From: Gaetbulibacter sp. S0825
GTDB taxonomy: Bacteria > Bacteroidota > Bacteroidia > Flavobacteriales > Flavobacteriaceae
Direction of reading: 5' to 3'
Length of the DNA stretch: 64,000 bases
NCBI RefSeq assembly: GCF_011777505.1
Contig: NZ_JAATJT010000001.1
Location: 1,054,001 to 1,118,000 of the forward strand
This document shows positions 53,328 to 62,639 of this stretch, piece by piece. A program made the translations under genes and the position numbers. The notes below the pieces were generated by a model. It did not search any database. It was not told where the DNA came from and saw only the letters and a list, made by a program, of their open reading frames with translations. Within the stretch, counting starts at the first letter, position 1, and every line of letters starts with the position of its first letter.

Positions 53328-54920
53328 TTAATCTGGTAGCAAAACCTTACCACTCAACTCAGTTGCCAAATTCTCATTGTCCCTAACTAATTTTCCATTA
53401 ACTAACACCTTATCAAATCCTTTTGAAAGTTGATGCGGATTTACATAATTTGCAGGTGCTTTGACGTTTTCTGGATTAAAAATAATAATATCAGCTTTAT
53501 AGCCTTTTTTTAATAGACCTCTATTTTTTAGGTGTAGAATTTCAGCAGCGTAACCTGTCATTTTTTGGACAGCCTCTTTTAATGTTAATAGGCTATCTTG
53601 AACCACATAGGTTTCAATAATTTTAGCAAAAGTTCCATGACCACGAGGGTGATGTCCTGTTTTACTTCCATCAGAACAAATACCAACAAGGTCATCTTGT
53701 AATAATGTTTCTTGCAACTCTTTATCCATTACAAAATAAGCGCCAGAAGAGCCTTGAGGCCCAACATCTTCTATTAAAAACTTCTCAAAAGGTTTGTTTT
53801 TTTCTTTTGCAGCTTCAGCCAAAGTTTTTCCTGTATAAGGAGCAGAACCCAATAATGTAGCCTCTGGGCCGTTACGTAAATTCACTTTGTTTTTTATGAA
53901 AGTTTCCAATTCTTCGCGTCTGTCCCGTTTGGCAATTGCAAATTGTTTAGGAGTTTTAGACCAATCTGGAAACACAATGGAGATTCCTGTATAGCTTGCC
54001 ATATATGGATATAAATCGGCAGTAAGTTTGACACCTGAATTTCTAATTTCTTTAATAGTGTCTAAAATTTGATGAGCGCGTTCTTTTCCTTTTCCATAAA
54101 CCGATTTTAAATGTGCAATATGCACACGAGCATGTTTGCCTTGAGCAGCTAACGCTTTAATAGATTTAATGACTGCCTCATCATCTTCATTGCGCATGTG
54201 GCTCATAATCATTTTGTCTTGTTCGCCAACAACTTCAGCTAAAGCCAATAATTCACTCTCTTCAGCATATAATCCTGGAGCATATTCCAATCCAGTTGAG
54301 AGACCGTAAGTGTATTGTAGTTGTTCTCGTAATAGACTTTTTAAACTGTCTAATTCAGCAGCATTAATTTTGTTTTTAGTGCCAATTCCAGTAAGACCTC
54401 GTAAAGTACCATGACCAACAAATTCAATAATATTGACACCCAAGTTTTGTTTGTTAACCTCGTCTAAATAGGCTTTTAAATCTGTTACTCTTGTACTAGA
54501 ACCATCTTGTCCTAACACAATAGTGGTTACACCCATTGCTAAAAAATTTTCAAAATCAGGTGTTTTTAAGGGATTTCCATGAGCGTGTAAATCGATAAAT
54601 CCTGGGCTTACAAATTTGCCTTTTGCATCGATGGTATTACCAATTTTTAAATCAGGATTTGTAAGATTTCCTATGTATGAAATGGTGTCGCTATTAATGT
54701 AGATATTCGCCTTATAAGCTTCTTTCCCAGTTCCGTCTAAGATATTTCCATTGATAATCGCTACATCTACAGAGGTAATATTTGGTTGGGTTTCTTTTGT
54801 ATCTTCTTTAGATTTATTTTCTTCACAAGAATAAAGAAGTAAGAAAAAAGCAATAAACACTAAAAGTAGGCCATTGTTTTTTAAAACAGTGTGGCGTATT
54901 TTTCTAAAGAACTTTATCAT
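53328..54920 (-). CDS. N-acyl-D-amino-acid deacylase-like amidohydrolase, lipoprotein
   Basis: 530 residues. An unusual N-terminus, MIKFFRKIRHTVLKNNG, precedes a hydrophobic stretch and lipobox (FIAFFLLLYSCEEN), so it is probably a lipoprotein. The amidohydrolase barrel has SPGFIDLHAHG (HxH metal site), GHGTLRGLTG, TGLEYAPGLYAEESELLALA, MIMSHMRNEDD, HIAHLKSVYG and GICSDGSKTGHHPRGHGTFA (metal Asp), ending with the composite domain GYKADIIIFNPENV. This pattern matches D-aminoacylases. A substrate from D-amino-acid-containing peptidoglycan or peptides is plausible. The N-terminal residues look borrowed from a DUF6090 gene. Confidence 0.87.
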   Translation of the reverse strand: MIKFFRKIRHTVLKNNGLLLVFIAFFLLLYSCEENKSKEDTKETQPNITSVDVAIINGNILDGTGKEAYKANIYINSDTISYIGNLTNPDLKIGNTIDAKGKFVSPGFIDLHAHGNPLKTPDFENFLAMGVTTIVLGQDGSSTRVTDLKAYLDEVNKQNLGVNIIEFVGHGTLRGLTGIGTKNKINAAELDSLKSLLREQLQYTYGLSTGLEYAPGLYAEESELLALAEVVGEQDKMIMSHMRNEDDEAVIKSIKALAAQGKHARVHIAHLKSVYGKGKERAHQILDTIKEIRNSGVKLTADLYPYMASYTGISIVFPDWSKTPKQFAIAKRDRREELETFIKNKVNLRNGPEATLLGSAPYTGKTLAEAAKEKNKPFEKFLIEDVGPQGSSGAYFVMDKELQETLLQDDLVGICSDGSKTGHHPRGHGTFAKIIETYVVQDSLLTLKEAVQKMTGYAAEILHLKNRGLLKKGYKADIIIFNPENVKAPANYVNPHQLSKGFDKVLVNGKLVRDNENLATELSGKVLLPD

Positions 54921-54992
54921 TTGCTAATCTTTGATAACTTATAAGTTTGTTTTCTTTTCATCTTATTTTACTTTGTTACATAAAGACATGTT

Positions 54993-56321
54993 TTAGAAAT
55001 CACGATAAGGTGCATCTAAAAATGTATTGGCTTCTTCTTCAGCAAACTTTGCGTTTTTACTGTCCCAGTGTAAGGTTCTATTTGGGAAACGTTGTGCAAT
55101 GACGCCAAGTAATATGGTTTCGGTTAGGCGAGAGGCATAGGAGAAAGGTGCTGTACATTCATCTTTACCTAAACAGGCATCTACAAACTGGTGATAGTGT
55201 TTAGGAGCTTCAGTTCCATAATCACGAATAGGTTCTTCTAAATTAAATTTTGAGACATCCATGTCTTCAAATTTCCCATCTATAATAAGTTTAGGCATCA
55301 ATTGAAAATGTGGTAGGTATAAGTTCCCTTTTTCTCCAATAAACATAGCACCTTGATCGTGTAACTTTTCGTTATTTGGTAACATTAAATCCTCGTGCTG
55401 AGTAGGTGCACCTTCACCATCGTACCAGATCCATTTAAAATTTTCAGTGGTATACTTAGTTCCAGGAAATTCGTAGGTGACAACATTTTTTTCTGGAAAC
55501 CCAAATCCTGTTGGTTGTCGGCATTCTGTTTTAATGGTATTAGGAACATCCAAATCCAATGCATTGTATGGTGTGTCAAATATATGAACGCCCATATCAC
55601 CTAAAGTACCACAACCATAATCTAATACTTTTCGCCAATTCATAGGATGGTAATGTCCTTCTTTATATTGCCGTTCTGGAGATGTACCTAGCCAAAGATT
55701 CCAATCTAAATGATTGGGAACAGGATCAGAACCTTCTGGAGCTGCACCATCAAATCCCCAGTTTTTAGGAGACCAAGCGTGGACTGTACTTACTTTACCA
55801 ATAATACCAGACTGGATTAATAAGGTTGCTAGCTTATAATCGTAAAAGGAATGTACTTGAATTCCCATTTGTGTTATTAGATTTCTGTCTTTTGCCATTT
55901 TTTGCATGGCTCGAGCTTCTGTAACATGATGAGTTAAAGGTTTCTGACAGTATACAGCTTTATTCATTTCCATAGCCATAAGTGAAGCAGGAGCGTGTGT
56001 ATGATCTGGGGTAGATATTACAACCGCATCAATTTCATTTTCGAGTTCTTTTAACATCACACGATAATCCTTATATACTTTTGCATTAGGAAACATTTTA
56101 TGCGCAACGTCAAGATAATTAGAATCGACATCGCAAAGAGCTGTGACATCTACTGATGGATGTGAAGACATCGCTTTTAAATCTTCCATTCCCATTCCAC
56201 CGACACCTATGTGAGCAGATCTGATGCGTCCTGAAACCATATTTTTACAAGAATTAAGGATTGGCATAATAGCTATTGATGATGCTATAGCAGTCGTTTT
56301 TATAAAATTTCTTCTTTTCAT
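54993..56321 (-). CDS. Exported Gfo/Idh/MocA family oxidoreductase
   Basis: 442 residues. The N-terminus MKRRNFIKTTAIASSIAIMP carries a twin-arginine motif and is followed by a lipobox-like LNSC. The Rossmann domain begins IRSAHIGVGGMGMEDL, with VVISTPDHTHAPASLMAMEM and the catalytic Lys of VYCQKPLTHHVTEAR. The C-terminal domain has LDYGCGTLGDMGVHIFDTPY, the family's active-site region. Tat-exported members of this family oxidise or epimerise sugars with tightly bound NAD(P). It lies 15 bases after a DUF1080 gene, with which it probably forms a glycoside-processing pair. Confidence 0.88.
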   Translation of the reverse strand: MKRRNFIKTTAIASSIAIMPILNSCKNMVSGRIRSAHIGVGGMGMEDLKAMSSHPSVDVTALCDVDSNYLDVAHKMFPNAKVYKDYRVMLKELENEIDAVVISTPDHTHAPASLMAMEMNKAVYCQKPLTHHVTEARAMQKMAKDRNLITQMGIQVHSFYDYKLATLLIQSGIIGKVSTVHAWSPKNWGFDGAAPEGSDPVPNHLDWNLWLGTSPERQYKEGHYHPMNWRKVLDYGCGTLGDMGVHIFDTPYNALDLDVPNTIKTECRQPTGFGFPEKNVVTYEFPGTKYTTENFKWIWYDGEGAPTQHEDLMLPNNEKLHDQGAMFIGEKGNLYLPHFQLMPKLIIDGKFEDMDVSKFNLEEPIRDYGTEAPKHYHQFVDACLGKDECTAPFSYASRLTETILLGVIAQRFPNRTLHWDSKNAKFAEEEANTFLDAPYRDF

Positions 56322-56336
56322 TATATAGCCCAGATA

Positions 56337-57053
56337 TTATAATTTTTTAATTTTTATGTTTTTAAACCATAATGGACTGTCATGATCTTGAAGGCCAATA
56401 AATCCAGATTTAGAAGTTCCGTAATTTGGGTAGTCTTTCCATTTTCCTTTTAATCTTCTGGCGTTCCAATCGTCTGACCAAGGTACAAATGATAATACTT
56501 TTTTTCCATTGAGCCAATGTTCTACTAATTCTTCAGTAAAAATAATTCTGGTGGTATTCCATTCACCAGCAGGTTTGGTGATTTTTACATTATTATCTGG
56601 AACATACATAGCATAATCAGCAGCCGTTTTTTGCCATTCTTGTAAAGTAGCTTTGTTGATTGCTTCCCAACCCAAGTCATCAAGTAGTTGATATTCAGGA
56701 GAAATTTCTGGAGGACTGTTATAACCTTCCTTTAAATGGTAAAAGACACCACTATTACCACCAGCAGGTAGTTTCCATTCTAGGTAGAGTTCAAAATTAT
56801 CAAATTCTTCCTTTTCATAGATTATGTCTTTACCTCCTTGTTTTTCAGATTCTAATTTCTTTTCGGTATCAAAGGTTAAAGCACCATCTTTAATAACCCA
56901 TTGTTCTGGAAGTGATTCGCCATTATAGGCTCGCCACCCTTCTGTTGTTGTACCATCGAAAAGATATATCCATTCGTCAGTTTCCGAAGTTGATTGGTTT
57001 TTGCAAGATGAAATCAATACGAATATTGAGAGTAATAATAAAAAGCGTTTCAT
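56337..57053 (-). CDS. DUF1080 lipoprotein (3-keto-glycoside hydrolase-like)
   Basis: 238 residues with lipoprotein signal MKRFLLLLSIFVLISSCKNQ. The body is the DUF1080 jelly roll: WIYLFDGTTTEGWRAYNGES, YLEWKLPAGGNSGVFYHLKE, EYQLLDDLGWEA, PAGEWNTTRIIFTEELVEHW with LNGKKV, and GFIGLQDHDSPLWFKNIKIK. Members of this family cleave 3-keto-disaccharides or bind glycans. The neighbouring Gfo/Idh/MocA oxidoreductase fits such a 3-keto route. Probably cotranscribed with it. Confidence 0.87.
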   Translation of the reverse strand: MKRFLLLLSIFVLISSCKNQSTSETDEWIYLFDGTTTEGWRAYNGESLPEQWVIKDGALTFDTEKKLESEKQGGKDIIYEKEEFDNFELYLEWKLPAGGNSGVFYHLKEGYNSPPEISPEYQLLDDLGWEAINKATLQEWQKTAADYAMYVPDNNVKITKPAGEWNTTRIIFTEELVEHWLNGKKVLSFVPWSDDWNARRLKGKWKDYPNYGTSKSGFIGLQDHDSPLWFKNIKIKKL

Positions 57054-57098
57054 TTTGGGTTGGTTGAGTTGCTACTAAGTTAATAAAAAAGAAAGTTT

Positions 57099-58040
57099 TT
57101 AATCTTCCTGATAAGCTTTCCATTTTTCAGCAAAGGTTTCATTAATGAGCCAAGAAGCATTTTCTGTATTATTCGGATAGTCATCAAAATTGTATATCTC
57201 TTTAGTTGTATTGTTTCCTAGCCATCCTGAATTTTCTGGAATAGAGACGAGTGCATTTGTGTCTTCAGTCAACCTTTTATCTAAAGCTGCTGATAAAAAA
57301 GCTCTTGTTAATCGCCAAGAAGTAAATAATCCTCCAAAATGATCCATATCTGGTTCTATTGCTAAACCAAAAAGACCTCCTTCATCACGTTTTGAAAGTA
57401 CTACATTTGTCATTCGTTGGTTTCTTGAAGGTTCGTCGTTTTCGCCTAATAACATCAACCCTGGAATATGATTATTTGTACTAGATGTTGTGCCAATACC
57501 ACCACCTCGAATGTTTACAAAGGCAATGACCCGTTCTGGTTTAAAATGTGAAAAGTTGTAGCTATAAACGCCTCCAGCGGAATATCCTTGCAGCAATAAA
57601 GGCAGTTTGCCTACGTCTGGTAAGTTATTTTTAAAAGATATGGTATCAAGTGCTTTAATTAATGCGTTGCCGCTACCTTGTTCTGGGTCAACATAGTTAC
57701 CCCCTCGAAGTGTAACTCCCATGAGAGCTAATTTTTCATTTTCTGCATAAGTTTTCCATTCGTCTAGAGTTATGTCGCCAAAAGAGCTGCCATTGCTAAA
57801 ACTTAATATGACTAATACAGCTTTTATATCATGATTGTTTTCTGGAAGCCATAATCTAAATTTGGCTTCGTCAAAGTCAAGAGATGTTTTTGAAAATACA
57901 CTAAATGTCCAATCGTCAAGAAACTCACCCACTGGTTGAGATATAACAGGAGTGTCTGAAGGTTTTCTGTCGAGCGCATCAAAGCTACAAGCTGTTATTG
58001 ATAGAACAACAATACATATTATTGGAAAATGTTTTTTCAT
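57099..58040 (-). CDS. Alpha/beta hydrolase lipoprotein
   Basis: 313 residues with lipoprotein signal MKKHFPIICIVVLSITACSF (lipobox ITAC). The hydrolase fold is seen in the strand AVLVILSFSNGSSFGDITLD and the nucleophile elbow LLQGYSAGGVYSYNFSH (Ser in GYSAGG); a later IPGLMLLGENDEPSRNQRM carries the usual acid region and DMDHFGGLF the likely His. It resembles secreted esterases. The substrate is unknown; it lies 45 bases upstream of the DUF1080 gene on the same strand and may belong to the same operon. Confidence 0.8.
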   Translation of the reverse strand: MKKHFPIICIVVLSITACSFDALDRKPSDTPVISQPVGEFLDDWTFSVFSKTSLDFDEAKFRLWLPENNHDIKAVLVILSFSNGSSFGDITLDEWKTYAENEKLALMGVTLRGGNYVDPEQGSGNALIKALDTISFKNNLPDVGKLPLLLQGYSAGGVYSYNFSHFKPERVIAFVNIRGGGIGTTSSTNNHIPGLMLLGENDEPSRNQRMTNVVLSKRDEGGLFGLAIEPDMDHFGGLFTSWRLTRAFLSAALDKRLTEDTNALVSIPENSGWLGNNTTKEIYNFDDYPNNTENASWLINETFAEKWKAYQED

Positions 58041-58155
58041 GACGTTTTTTTAAACTCGAAAGACATAGCTTTAAATATACGACTAATTGGCTAGTAAATA
58101 ACTAGTTTTTTTAGGCTAGAAATTTTTAAGTATCTTTAAACAAACACCAACCACG

Positions 58156-59418
58156 ATGAAAAAAAGAGACTTTATTAAAACGTTATCCTTGGCTGCATTG
58201 GCGACACCTTTATATGGAAGTGTATTGCATTCTTCTTTGGAGGAAGTAGTGTCAACAACAGCAACTAACCTTGCTTCAAACGAAGATTTTTGGCTAAAAG
58301 TAAGAAGTGATTATAAACTAAAGTCAGACTATATAAACCTTGAGAGTGGTTATTATAATATCATTCCAACGCCAACACTCGAGGCACTTCATAAGCATAT
58401 AAACATGGTCAATTATGAAGGGTCTTATTATATGCGTACCAAAAGAGTTAATGATAAAAAACGAATGGCAGCAAAATTAGCAGCTATTATTAAAAGTCCT
58501 ACTAAGAATGTAGTTATCACTAGAAATACGACAGAGTCTTTAGATTTAGTGATTAAAGGAATGAATTGGAAATCTGGAGATGAAGCTGTTTTTGCCATTC
58601 AAGATTATGGTGCTATGAGAATGATGTTTGAACAGGTAGCAAATCGTTTTGGAGTTGTAAATAAAATTGTTTCTGTTCCCAACCATCCAAAATCTGACGA
58701 AGAAATTGTAGAGCTTTACGCTAATGCGATTACTCCAAAAACTAGATTATTGATGGTATGTCATATGATTAATATTTCTGGACACATTTTGCCTATTAAA
58801 AAGATTTGCCAAATGGCACACAGCAAAGGTGTAAAAGTAATGGTTGATGGAGCACATTGTGTTGGTCATTTCGAGTTTGATATTAAAGAATTGGAATGTG
58901 ATTATTATGGTTCTAGTTTGCATAAATGGCTAGCTGTTCCGTTAGGAACAGGATTATTATATGTTGCTGACGAACATATAGATACTACATGGCCAATTTT
59001 TGCCTCGCATACAAAAGAGTCTGGAAATATTGCAAAGTTAAATCATACAGGAACGAATCCTGTGTATCATGATCTATCAATAGAAGATGCTATTGACTAT
59101 TACAATATGTTAGGTGGTGCTAGAAAGGAAGCTAGATTAAGATATCTTCAAGAATATTGGACAAAACAAGTGAGAGATTTACCAAAGATTATTCTTAATA
59201 CTCCAAAAGAATCTCATAGAGCCTGTGGAATTGCCAATGTGGGAATTGAAGGCATCATTCCAACGGATTTAGCTAAAAGATTAATGGATGAATATAAAAT
59301 TTTTACCGTAGGAATAAATGGAAAGGTAGTTCGAGGCTGTAGAATAACTCCTAATGTGTTCACAACAATTGAAGAGTTAGATGTTTTTGTAGCAGCATTA
59401 AAAGAAATGGCTGCCTAA
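58156..59418 (+). CDS. Exported class V aminotransferase family protein
   Basis: 420 residues. The N-terminus MKKRDFIKTLSLAALATPLY looks like a Tat-type signal (KRDFIK), consistent with export of a folded cofactor enzyme. The fold-type I core has INLESGYYNIIPTPTLEALH, VITRNTTESLDLVIKGMNW, VMVDGAHCVGHFEFDIKELE and the PLP lysine Lys257 in YGSSLHKWLAVPLGTGLLYV. Related proteins are annotated as isopenicillin-epimerase-like or cysteine desulfurase-like; the reaction is unknown. A near -7 motif TATCTTTA lies at 58131-58138. It is divergent from the hydrolase gene. Confidence 0.85.
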   Translation: MKKRDFIKTLSLAALATPLYGSVLHSSLEEVVSTTATNLASNEDFWLKVRSDYKLKSDYINLESGYYNIIPTPTLEALHKHINMVNYEGSYYMRTKRVNDKKRMAAKLAAIIKSPTKNVVITRNTTESLDLVIKGMNWKSGDEAVFAIQDYGAMRMMFEQVANRFGVVNKIVSVPNHPKSDEEIVELYANAITPKTRLLMVCHMINISGHILPIKKICQMAHSKGVKVMVDGAHCVGHFEFDIKELECDYYGSSLHKWLAVPLGTGLLYVADEHIDTTWPIFASHTKESGNIAKLNHTGTNPVYHDLSIEDAIDYYNMLGGARKEARLRYLQEYWTKQVRDLPKIILNTPKESHRACGIANVGIEGIIPTDLAKRLMDEYKIFTVGINGKVVRGCRITPNVFTTIEELDVFVAALKEMAA

Positions 59419-60699
59419 TTACCATTCGTTAATTCGGTTTGAGTCTAACTTCACAAATACAAATAGCAGTAAGGTAAAGCCCCAAAGTCCTGAGCCTCCA
59501 TAACTAAAGAAAGGCAATGGGATACCAATGGTTGGAATTAATCCCATAACCATTCCAATGTTAATCATAAAATGAAGAAATAATATTGAGGCAACACTAT
59601 AGCCATAGATGCGACTAAATTGTGATTTTTGTAACTCAGCAAGATGTAAAATTCTAATAAGAAGTAATACAAACAAGATTACTACAAAACTACTTCCTAA
59701 AAAACCCCATTCTTCACCAACAGTACTAAAAATATAATCTGTGTGCTGTTCTGGTACAAATTTACCAATGGTACGTGTGCCTTCCATAAATCCTTTTCCA
59801 GTAACTCCACCAGAGCTTATCGCTTTTTCAGATTCATTTAAATTATATAAAATGGTACGTTTCATCTGTTCTAATTTCACTGGGTCTTTTTCTAAGCGTA
59901 GCCAAAGACTAATTCTATCTTGTTGGTGAGGCTGTAGAATATTGCTGTAGAAAAAGTAAACGCCAAAACTAAAAACAATACAAGCTAGCGTAATAAATAT
60001 GGGTTGAAGGATACTCCCTTTTTTCTTCTTTAGAAAAAAGTGATGTACAAAAATTAAAACAGTAACTATAATTGAAGTTATTAATACCGAAAATTTTAAT
60101 GCTGAGACTGATAGTAAAATAATACTTAAGAGTAATAGTAAATATATTTGTGGAATTCCTTCACGATAAAACACAAAAAAGAAAGCTGCATAAACAATAG
60201 TACTTCCAGCATCATTTTGAAGCAAAATTAAAAATGCAGGCACAAAAATGATTAAAGCAGTTTTAAGCTGGTCCTTAAGAGTTTTGATATTGGTTTGTAG
60301 GTCACTTATGTATTTGGCAACAGCCAAAGCAGTTGCAAATTTGGCAAACTCACTTGGTTGTAATGTAAACCCACCTATACCATACCATGAAGTGGCACCA
60401 TTAACTGTTTTCCCAAAAAGAAACAAACCAATTAAAGATAGCATTGAAACAAGGTATATAACACTTGCAAAACGTTCATAAAACTTAGCTTCAATAGATA
60501 AAACTAAAATGATAAGGACAAAAGTGAATAGAATAAAAACCGACTGCTTCCCATAGGGCTGACTCATATCAAAATAGGAAGTTATTTCACCAGAAGACGA
60601 TGCAGAAACAATATTAAGCCAACCAAAACCAACCAATAGTAAGAATAGTACTATGGTTATCCAATCGAATTTAAAATTTCGAGTCCTGTTTAAACTCAT
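59419..60699 (-). CDS. rodA: Rod shape-determining SEDS glycosyltransferase RodA
   Basis: 426-residue polytopic membrane protein of the SEDS family, the lipid II polymerase of the elongasome. It has about ten hydrophobic segments and the conserved GGFTLQPSEFAKFATALAVA, LILLQNDAGSTIVYAAFFFV, SGGVTGKGFMEGTRTIGKFV and VPEQHTDYIFSTVGEEWGFL, ending IPLPFFSYGGSGLWGFTLLL. All catalytic Glu/Asp sites are kept. It overlaps mrdA by four bases and is the last gene of the mre operon; its stop adjoins the convergent aminotransferase gene. Confidence 0.95.
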   Translation of the reverse strand: MSLNRTRNFKFDWITIVLFLLLVGFGWLNIVSASSSGEITSYFDMSQPYGKQSVFILFTFVLIILVLSIEAKFYERFASVIYLVSMLSLIGLFLFGKTVNGATSWYGIGGFTLQPSEFAKFATALAVAKYISDLQTNIKTLKDQLKTALIIFVPAFLILLQNDAGSTIVYAAFFFVFYREGIPQIYLLLLLSIILLSVSALKFSVLITSIIVTVLIFVHHFFLKKKKGSILQPIFITLACIVFSFGVYFFYSNILQPHQQDRISLWLRLEKDPVKLEQMKRTILYNLNESEKAISSGGVTGKGFMEGTRTIGKFVPEQHTDYIFSTVGEEWGFLGSSFVVILFVLLLIRILHLAELQKSQFSRIYGYSVASILFLHFMINIGMVMGLIPTIGIPLPFFSYGGSGLWGFTLLLFVFVKLDSNRINEW

Positions 60700-62639
60700 T
60701 GTAAATCTGTTTGAGTTTGCTCGTTTTCGATTTTCTTTAAACGTTCATATTGTTCAACGGTCATTAATCCTGAATTGGCATTTATTCTAAATGGTTTCCC
60801 AGAAGTAGGTTTTTCATATTCATGTTCTAACGTGTAATCCATGACCCATTTTTCTAAATCGGTTCGTGTAATGTCGCCTTTAATGTATTTTTCAATCATC
60901 AAACTGGCAATTCTTCCAGCAAAACGAGCTCCAAAGTAACCGTTTTCAACTAACACAGCAATGGCAATTTTTGGGTTTTCCTTTGGTGCAAACGCTACAA
61001 ATATGGAATGGTCTGTTAATTGTGTTTTAACGCCATCAATAACTGTAAAATTTTCAGCTGTACCAGTTTTACCACAAATTTCAATATCTGGAACTTGTAA
61101 AAAATATGCAGTTCCTCCAGGTTTGTTGTAAACATCAAATAGCCCTTGGATTACTGGCTCAAAATGCTGCTTATCAATTGAGGTATGATGTTCTTTAGTG
61201 TAAGTACTGTCAATAGGTTGTCCTTCAATGGACTTGATAATATGCGGTGTATAATAGTGCCCTCTATTGGCAATGGCAGCCATCATGTTAGCTAATTGTA
61301 TTGGAGTTACTAGTACTTCTCCTTGACCAATGGAGTTAGAAATATTGGTGGTTGCACGCCATCTAAAATCTGGGTACATTTTATCATAATAAGTACCATC
61401 TGGGATATTTCCTTTTTTTCCAATTGATAGATCATATCCTAGATAATCACCCAATCCAAAACTTTTAATATGACTGCTCCAAACATCCATAGCATGGGAG
61501 GCGTCATCATATTTATCGATGGTTCTTCTATATAATGTTGCAAAATAAGAGTTACAAGATTCTGAAATGCCATCAAATATATTTCTAGTTCCTGTACCAC
61601 AATGACAACCCATTGGTCGCCTACCACCATAATTATAAGCACCAGAACACCTCACCGAAAAATTTTCATCTACAACGCCTTCTTGCAACGCAGCCAGTGC
61701 AACAAGTGCCTTAAATGGTGATCCAGGTTCGTGCATTCGTAACAAACCTTTGTCAATTAAAGGTAAATGGATAGAGTCATTACGTAGCTTTATGTAATTG
61801 TCGGAGCGTTCTCGACCAACCATTAAATTTGGATTGTATGAAGGTGCAGATACCAAGCTTAAAATTTCACCACTACTAGGTTCTATAGCAACAATACCAC
61901 CAACTTTGTTTTGCATGAGCATTTCTCCATAGGCCTGCAATTTGGCATCAATTGACACTATAATATCTTTTCCAGGTGTAGGAATTGTGTCTTGTTTGCC
62001 ATCATCAAAAGGACCTATGTCTCTATTAAATCGGTTTTTTTGAATAAACTTAACGCCTTTAACACCTCTTAATTCGTTCTCATAAGATTTTTCTATACCT
62101 TGTTTTCCAATAAGATCACCCATTTGGTAAAAACCATCAGCTTCAATTTCACCTTGGTTGGCTTCGGCAATAAACCCTAATACATTAGCACCAATAGTGG
62201 TTTGGTAATCTCTTAACGAACGTTTTTGAATATAAAACCCTTTGTATTTCCACATTTTCTCTTGAAGAACAGCATAATCTTTTTTAGATAACTGTGGCAC
62301 AAAAGGCGATGGTAATCGAGGAGAATAATTATTTGCTCTACTAAATTTCTTTTTAAAATCGTCTTTACTAATTTTTAATAAAGAACAAAACTCCAAGGTG
62401 TCTAAAGGTTCAACTTCTCTTGGAATTATCATCACATCGTACGATGGTTGGTTGGCAACCAATAACTCGCCATTTCGGTCGTACACATACCCTCGTTTTG
62501 GGTAATAGAATACTTTTCTTATGGCATTGTCTTCATAAATATTATACGCTTTCCCTGTATATACTTGAAGATAGAAGAGTCTTGCAATAAAAGTGATTCC
62601 CACTAAAACAATTATAGAAAAGAGTAATAGTTTTCTCAT
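60696..62639 (-). CDS. mrdA: Penicillin-binding protein 2, transpeptidase
   Basis: 647-residue class B PBP paired with RodA. One membrane anchor at residues 1-24 (LLLFSIIVLVGITFIARLFY), then the dimerisation domain with RGYVYDRNGELLVANQPSYD. The transpeptidase domain contains the nucleophile motif with Ser307 and Lys310 (HEPGSPFKALVAL), SCNSYF (SxN) and CGKTGTAENF (KTG). The linker contains GRRPMGCHCGTGTRN, a CHC-type insertion near the active site. It overlaps rodA and mreD by four bases each. Confidence 0.95.
   Translation of the reverse strand: MRKLLLFSIIVLVGITFIARLFYLQVYTGKAYNIYEDNAIRKVFYYPKRGYVYDRNGELLVANQPSYDVMIIPREVEPLDTLEFCSLLKISKDDFKKKFSRANNYSPRLPSPFVPQLSKKDYAVLQEKMWKYKGFYIQKRSLRDYQTTIGANVLGFIAEANQGEIEADGFYQMGDLIGKQGIEKSYENELRGVKGVKFIQKNRFNRDIGPFDDGKQDTIPTPGKDIIVSIDAKLQAYGEMLMQNKVGGIVAIEPSSGEILSLVSAPSYNPNLMVGRERSDNYIKLRNDSIHLPLIDKGLLRMHEPGSPFKALVALAALQEGVVDENFSVRCSGAYNYGGRRPMGCHCGTGTRNIFDGISESCNSYFATLYRRTIDKYDDASHAMDVWSSHIKSFGLGDYLGYDLSIGKKGNIPDGTYYDKMYPDFRWRATTNISNSIGQGEVLVTPIQLANMMAAIANRGHYYTPHIIKSIEGQPIDSTYTKEHHTSIDKQHFEPVIQGLFDVYNKPGGTAYFLQVPDIEICGKTGTAENFTVIDGVKTQLTDHSIFVAFAPKENPKIAIAVLVENGYFGARFAGRIASLMIEKYIKGDITRTDLEKWVMDYTLEHEYEKPTSGKPFRINANSGLMTVEQYERLKKIENEQTQTDLQ

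Noticed and set aside
58087-58106. CTAGT/ACTAG inverted repeat followed by T-run as a terminator
   Set aside because: It lies upstream of both divergent genes, so nothing would be terminated; the stem is only five AT-rich base pairs.
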